From Spirochaetaceae bacterium (GTDB lineage: Bacteria > Spirochaetota > Spirochaetia > B11-G9): 10,117 nt of DNA. This document shows, piece by piece, positions 7,019-10,117 of this stretch (its first letter is position 1; every line of letters starts with the position of its first letter). A model generated the notes under the pieces. The model was given only the letters and a program-made list of their open reading frames with translations, did no database searches and was not told where the DNA came from. The stretch lies in NCBI GenBank assembly GCA_030633365.1, contig DAOVSY010000081.1, positions 1 through 10,117 of the forward strand, read 5' to 3'. Made by a program: the position numbers and the translations under genes.

Positions 7019-7307
7019 TGGTTTTAACAGTTTCTTTTTTTGTTTCAGTTTTTTTTGCAGGAGCAGAATCTGTTTTTACAGTTTTTTCTGATGTATTTCC
7101 ATTTGATGAAGAAATATTTCCGTTTTTACTTTTATTATCAGTTACATAAAAACCACTACCCTTAAATATTATTCCAAGTCCGCCGCCAATTAATCTTTTT
7201 AAAGACCCGTTACAATCCTGACATACTGTTAAAGGATCATCTGACATTGACTGAAAATATTCGAAAGTTCTTTCACATTTTTCACATTTATAATCGTATG
7301 TTGGCAT
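7014..7307 (-). CDS. FmdB-type zinc-ribbon protein
   Basis: A 97-residue protein of the FmdB/CxxC_CxxC_SSSS putative regulatory family. It starts MPTYDYKCEKC with zinc-binding pairs C8/C11 and C29/C32. The family tail GGGLGIIFKGSGFYVTDN follows. The last ~40 residues are low-complexity Ser, Asn, Lys and Thr and are probably disordered. The ATG at 7307 is preceded by GGAGAG at good spacing; an earlier in-frame start at 7328 would add seven residues lacking family similarity. Its molecular role is not established: the name comes from a gene near formamidase in a methylotroph, and similar proteins are found in many bacteria. It lies 95 nt after hisF on the same strand and may have its own promoter. 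Its TAG stop lies in the palindrome shared with thiI. Confidence 0.88.
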   Translation of the reverse strand: MPTYDYKCEKCERTFEYFQSMSDDPLTVCQDCNGSLKRLIGGGLGIIFKGSGFYVTDNKSKNGNISSSNGNTSEKTVKTDSAPAKKTETKKETVKTT

Positions 7308-7350
7308 AGTAGCTCTCCAATGAGTCACTGTTTATATAATTTTTAAGTAT

Positions 7351-7380
7351 AATATATAGATAATAGCATATAAAAATCAA
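7351..7380 (-). promoter_or_regulatory. Possible sigma-70-type promoter for the fmdB-like gene
   Basis: On the minus strand TTGATT (7380-7375) and TATATT (7356-7351) are separated by 18 bp, in the gap between hisF and the fmdB-like gene. This leaves a leader of about 35-40 nt with the GGAGAG ribosome binding site. The gap is extremely AT-rich, so chance matches are likely. Confidence 0.3.
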
Positions 7381-7402
7381 GAACCCGAGTAAGAAAAAAG
7401 GA

Positions 7403-8167
7403 TCATATTCTTACAGAAATATTTTCTTTATTAAGAATTTCTTTAATTCCACCAACTGTATATCCATCAATATGTACCATGGAAGCAATAAGGGCAGCAT
7501 CTGCCTTGCCTTCATTAAATACATCAACAAGGTGCTTTACTGTACCAGCACCACCAGAAGCAATAACAGGAATTCCAACACCTTCAGAAATTAGTTTAGT
7601 TAACTTCAATTCATAGCCTGTTTTTGTTCCATCTGCATCTATAGAATTCAGTACTATCTCTCCTGCACCAAGGGCTTCAACCTTTTTAGCCCATTCAAAA
7701 GCATCCAGATCAACTCTTGTTCTACCACCATTAATAACAATGCCGTAACCTGAAGGCTTACTACTATCTGCTTCAACATCCATGCCGACAACAATACACT
7801 GTTTACCAAAATGTGAAGCTCCTTCTGATATAATTGATGGATTAAGAACAGCAGAACTATTTACACTCACTTTTTCAGCTCCTGCAAGTATTACTGTTTT
7901 CATATCTTCAAGAGTTCTAATACCCCCACCAACTGAAAATGGTATAAAAATTTTTTCTGCTACCTGTCTTACAACATCAATCATTATTCCCCTTTTTTCA
8001 GAGGAAGCAGTTATATCATAAAAAACAAGTTCATCTACACCCTGTTTATAATATTCTTCTGCCATTTGAACAGGATCACCTATATCTACATTCCCTTTAA
8101 ACTTAATTCCTTTTGTAGTTTTTCCATCTCTTACATCAAGACAAACAATTATTCTTTTTTGAAGCAC
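7403..8167 (-). CDS. hisF: Imidazole glycerol phosphate synthase, cyclase subunit
   Basis: Beta/alpha-barrel subunit of the two-part enzyme that turns PRFAR plus ammonia into imidazole glycerol phosphate and AICAR in histidine synthesis. The 254 residues match the usual length. [16 protein letters not shown] places catalytic Asp11 and Lys19. The second catalytic Asp is Asp130 in VVGMDVEAD. Other marks are [11 protein letters not shown] (45-55), SVGGGIRT (78-85), the segment [13 protein letters not shown] (173-185) and the phosphate-binding ASGGAG (203-208). The start is GTG, with an SD-like GGGGG just upstream. The last base of the hisH stop TAG is the first base of this GTG, so translation is coupled to hisH and yields the 1:1 partner. 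This looks like the ordinary histidine enzyme, not a divergent HisF-like amidation subunit. Confidence 0.97.
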   Translation of the reverse strand: MLQKRIIVCLDVRDGKTTKGIKFKGNVDIGDPVQMAEEYYKQGVDELVFYDITASSEKRGIMIDVVRQVAEKIFIPFSVGGGIRTLEDMKTVILAGAEKVSVNSSAVLNPSIISEGASHFGKQCIVVGMDVEADSSKPSGYGIVINGGRTRVDLDAFEWAKKVEALGAGEIVLNSIDADGTKTGYELKLTKLISEGVGIPVIASGGAGTVKHLVDVFNEGKADAALIASMVHIDGYTVGGIKEILNKENISVRI

Positions 8168-8784
8168 TATTGTCCCCCTTTCCCTTTAATAAAGTTATCC
8201 AGCATTTTGAGGCCAAAGGGTCCTGATTTCTCAGGATGAAATTGAACTGCTACCAAATTATCCACTGAAAAAGCAGAACTAAAAGAAATACCATAATCTG
8301 TATGTGCTATTGTTGCATCTGAATTTAATGGCTCTGGAAAAAATGAATGAACAAAATAAAAGGAGCTATTATCAGGAATATCATTAAATATATAATGCTT
8401 TCCTGTTTGTTTAATCTGATTCCAACCCATGTGAGGAATTTTAAGTCCCATATCATGAGAAAACTCTTTCGAACTACCAGGAATTAATCCAAGACAATTT
8501 GTATCACGCTCTTCTGACGAATCAAGAACTATTTGACATCCCAGGCAAATCCCAAGAATAGGGTTTCCCTTTTTAAAAAAATCTTTAAGAAGAATATCCA
8601 AAGATTTTTCTTTTAATATCTCCATTGAGGAATACGCTTCTCCAACTCCAGGAAAAATCAATTTATCACTCTTTAAAAGCTTATGGGGATCACTGGAGAC
8701 ATAATATTCTACACCTAAAAAATTAAGGGCAGTTTCTACACTTTTTAAATTACCTGCATCGTAATCTATAATACCAACTTTCAA
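8167..8784 (-). CDS. hisH: Imidazole glycerol phosphate synthase, glutamine amidotransferase subunit
   Basis: Class I glutamine amidotransferase that releases ammonia from glutamine and channels it through HisF. It has 205 residues. [15 protein letters not shown] is the family N-terminus. The oxyanion-side motif is PGVGE (45-49), where PGVGA is more usual. GICLGCQ (78-84) carries the nucleophile Cys80, with Cys83 where Met is common. PHMGWN (117-122) and YFVHSF are conserved. VQFHPEKSG gives His183 and Glu185 of the triad. The start is TTG, with GGGGAG about 5 nt upstream. The lipoprotein stop lies one base before this start, and the hisH stop shares a base with the hisF start. The gene therefore sits inside a tightly packed operon. 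All catalytic residues are present. Confidence 0.96.
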   Translation of the reverse strand: MKVGIIDYDAGNLKSVETALNFLGVEYYVSSDPHKLLKSDKLIFPGVGEAYSSMEILKEKSLDILLKDFFKKGNPILGICLGCQIVLDSSEERDTNCLGLIPGSSKEFSHDMGLKIPHMGWNQIKQTGKHYIFNDIPDNSSFYFVHSFFPEPLNSDATIAHTDYGISFSSAFSVDNLVAVQFHPEKSGPFGLKMLDNFIKGKGGQ

Positions 8785-8785
8785 T

Positions 8786-9682
8786 CTAACTCCCCTGTGT
8801 CTTAACCCCGGCTCCGGATAAAAGTTCTATCATTTCATCAGAATTAAGTAAAATATTATCTAAAATTATTCTATTACCAACAGCATCAATTCGTCCGTCG
8901 TGAACTATTTTCATAATAGAAGATTTACCTGTTTCCCTGAGTTTCATAAGTAATCCCAGTTTTAAAGCTGTTGAGAATATTTTTGAATCTTTTTCATTTA
9001 AAAAATCAAGTACTCCGGAAATTGAATACCCAGCTGTATCTTTCCTTACAACAAAGTATAAGTCCTGAATTATCATTTTTCCAGCTGGTATATTGAGAGA
9101 TTTATATATTTTTACCCCTGGCAGATGTGAATAAACTGTTATTGCAGATTGTTCAAATTCCAGTTTTATAATATCAGGAATATAATTTCTTATTCCCGAT
9201 TCAAAATATTTTAAATTTGAACTAATATCGGAATTAGATATAACTGCTACAGAACTAAAAGGTACCGAAGCATACAAACCGTCAATCTCATTTTCCCAAA
9301 ATGTATAATTACCCTTATGTTTTACCCAGTTTTCTTCACGACCTATAGCAAAATTCGTAAAAAATCTGGGAAAGTTACCTTCTGCTATAATATCAAAATC
9401 AGAATCAGCTCCAAAGCCGTCAATTGAAATGGATAATCTGTCTGTCCGATCAATTACACCCGAAAGATCACCGTTGGAATATAAAGATAAAAACTTATTT
9501 AATAATAAACTATCCTTTTCAAGATTAAAATAGAACAGAACCCTGCCATCAGATGCAAGAATTCCAGGATAATTTTTTTCTGTAAATTCAGGTTTTGTAC
9601 TACAACCAGTATAGATAAAACCAACATATAAGAAAATTAGAATAAAAATAATTTTAAACCTGATAGTTTGTAAATATTTCAT
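8786..9682 (-). CDS. Predicted lipoprotein of unknown function
   Basis: I do not recognise this 298-residue protein. Its N-terminus is basic (K2, R8, K10), then hydrophobic (IIFILIFLYVGFIYTGC). Cys27 in YTGC would be the lipidated residue after signal peptidase II cleavage, so the protein probably sits in a membrane facing the periplasm or the outside. The Tyr at -3 is loose for E. coli rules but acceptable for spirochaete lipoboxes. No other membrane segment is visible. The mature part mixes beta-like stretches (GRVLFYFNL, LSISIDGFG, YSISGVLDFL) with amphipathic segments and has no cysteines beyond the anchor. It lies 13 nt after ileS and one base before hisH, so it is in the same transcript. 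Translation may depend on a tiny ORF just upstream. Its N-terminal residues (ILASDGRVLFYFNLEKD) suggest a conserved family but no function I can name. Confidence 0.8.
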   Translation of the reverse strand: MKYLQTIRFKIIFILIFLYVGFIYTGCSTKPEFTEKNYPGILASDGRVLFYFNLEKDSLLLNKFLSLYSNGDLSGVIDRTDRLSISIDGFGADSDFDIIAEGNFPRFFTNFAIGREENWVKHKGNYTFWENEIDGLYASVPFSSVAVISNSDISSNLKYFESGIRNYIPDIIKLEFEQSAITVYSHLPGVKIYKSLNIPAGKMIIQDLYFVVRKDTAGYSISGVLDFLNEKDSKIFSTALKLGLLMKLRETGKSSIMKIVHDGRIDAVGNRIILDNILLNSDEMIELLSGAGVKTQGS

Positions 9683-9696
9683 TTAAAATCTAACAT
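9679..9696 (-). other. Possible 5-codon leader ORF between ileS and the lipoprotein gene
   Basis: On the minus strand the ileS stop TAA overlaps an ATG (TAATG). That ATG opens Met-Leu-Asp-Phe-Lys-stop, and its TGA overlaps the lipoprotein ATG as ATGA. The only good Shine-Dalgarno sequence here (GAGAGGAG, in the last ileS codons) is at short-to-normal distance from this ATG but about 17 nt from the lipoprotein start. Ribosomes could thus initiate here, stop, and restart on the lipoprotein gene. In AT-rich DNA such a tiny ORF can arise by chance. Confidence 0.25.
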
Positions 9697-10117
9697 TAAC
9701 TCCTCTCTAAATCTATAAAACAGGTAATATCACCCCATGTTAATTCACTGGATTCAGAGTTTTTTTCCCAGGAAATACTATCTGAAAGAGTTTCTGTAAG
9801 AAGATGATCCTTAAAAGAATTAACTGCACTTTTTAGCCAGTCATTCCCATCCAGTTTTAAATTTATGCGATCAGTTACATCTAAATCCCTTTCTTTTCTA
9901 AGGTTCTGTACACTTCTTACAATATCACGTACTGTGCCCTCTCTTAGAAGATCCTCAGTAATTTCACTATCCAGTCCAACAGTTAATGAGCCTTCATTAA
10001 GAACCTTCAAATTTTCTTTTTCAATTCTTTGTATAACTATACCGTCTTCTTTAAGTAAAAATTCACCAATACCAAAATTAACCTGTAAAGTTGATCCATC
10101 TATCAGGCTTTGAATTT
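9696..10117 (-). CDS. ileS: Isoleucyl-tRNA synthetase, C-terminal end (5' part outside window)
   Basis: Class I aminoacyl-tRNA synthetase charging tRNA(Ile). The frame is open from the window edge to TAA at 9698-9696, giving about 140 C-terminal residues. Characteristic text is EGSLTVGLDSEITEDLLREGTVRD followed by VRSVQNLRKERDLDVTDRI. This is the C-terminal domain found in the eukaryote-like IleRS form (often annotated DUF5915). No C-terminal CxxC zinc module of the usual bacterial type is visible. A TTG at 10010 is only an internal Leu codon: the upstream reading (IQRIEKENLKVLNEG) is continuous and family-like. The gene heads the minus-strand cluster ileS, lipoprotein, hisH, hisF. Spirochaetes are known for eukaryote-like IleRS, which supports the taxonomic guess. 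Confidence 0.93.
   Translation of the reverse strand, partial: IQSLIDGSTLQVNFGIGEFLLKEDGIVIQRIEKENLKVLNEGSLTVGLDSEITEDLLREGTVRDIVRSVQNLRKERDLDVTDRINLKLDGNDWLKSAVNSFKDHLLTETLSDSISWEKNSESSELTWGDITCFIDLERS

Noticed and set aside
7389..7414. GTAAGAA/TTCTTAC inverted repeat around the hisF stop as a terminator
   Set aside because: The 7-bp AT-rich stem has a 12-nt loop and no T-run directly after it on the minus strand; too weak to call.
9696..10010. A separate small gene starting with TTG at 10010
   Set aside because: The frame continues upstream without a stop to the window edge and reads as IleRS, so this TTG is an internal Leu codon.
9865..10113. Plus-strand open frame opposite ileS (and similar antisense frames at 275-475, 1297-1596, 1840-2022, 2704-2964, 3641-3835, 4022-4270 and 7782-8021)
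   Set aside because: They lie entirely or mostly within strongly supported genes, resemble no family and have no ribosome binding sites.
1..10117. CRISPR arrays, tRNA/rRNA genes, insertion sequences, prophage or defence genes
   Set aside because: No regularly spaced repeats, RNA gene signatures, transposases or integrases were found; coding genes fill nearly all of the window.

Overview
The window is a gene-dense chromosomal segment with low G+C content (about a third by eye). It carries housekeeping genes plus one unrecognised lipoprotein. There are no phage, transposase, CRISPR or defence genes. A spirochaete is the best guess, at moderate confidence. The reasons are the short HrpA-type DEAH helicase without the long enterobacterial C-terminal domain, HisRS and IleRS that look archaeal/eukaryote-like, a ThiI without rhodanese domain, and a lipoprotein with a loose lipobox. 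None of these is decisive alone.

Layout. Positions 1-3217 (+): the 3' part of hisS overlaps by 8 nt a full hrpA-like RNA helicase gene. Positions 3214-4531 (-): aroB (3-dehydroquinate synthase) follows a small ArsR-type regulator closely, and its stop overlaps the hrpA stop convergently. Positions 4532-4643: a divergent, AT-rich control region with three copies of an 11-bp repeat. Positions 4644-6993 (+): a cysteine desulfurase and thiI form a compact tRNA 4-thiouridine operon. Positions 6989-7018: a perfect 30-bp palindrome supplies the stop codons of both thiI and the convergent fmdB-like gene. Positions 7014-10117 (-): ileS (partial), a lipoprotein gene, hisH and hisF are packed with almost no spacing, followed after a 95-nt gap by the FmdB-type zinc-ribbon gene.

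Functional themes are translation and tRNA (HisRS, IleRS, thiouridylation), RNA remodelling (HrpA), histidine synthesis (HisH/HisF, one enzyme of two subunits) and the shikimate pathway (AroB). The desulfurase passes persulfide sulfur to ThiI. The ArsR-type protein lies divergent to that pair and may control both sides.

The most notable non-gene signal is inside hrpA. A zero-frame A_AAA_AAG slippery heptamer sits 12 nt after a strong Shine-Dalgarno-like sequence and 9 nt before a possible stem-loop. A -1 stop follows two codons later, exactly at the junction between the helicase/OB core and an unrecognised C-terminal extension. This has the architecture of the dnaX frameshift site and would give a short and a long HrpA. 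No wholly new multi-gene system is visible.
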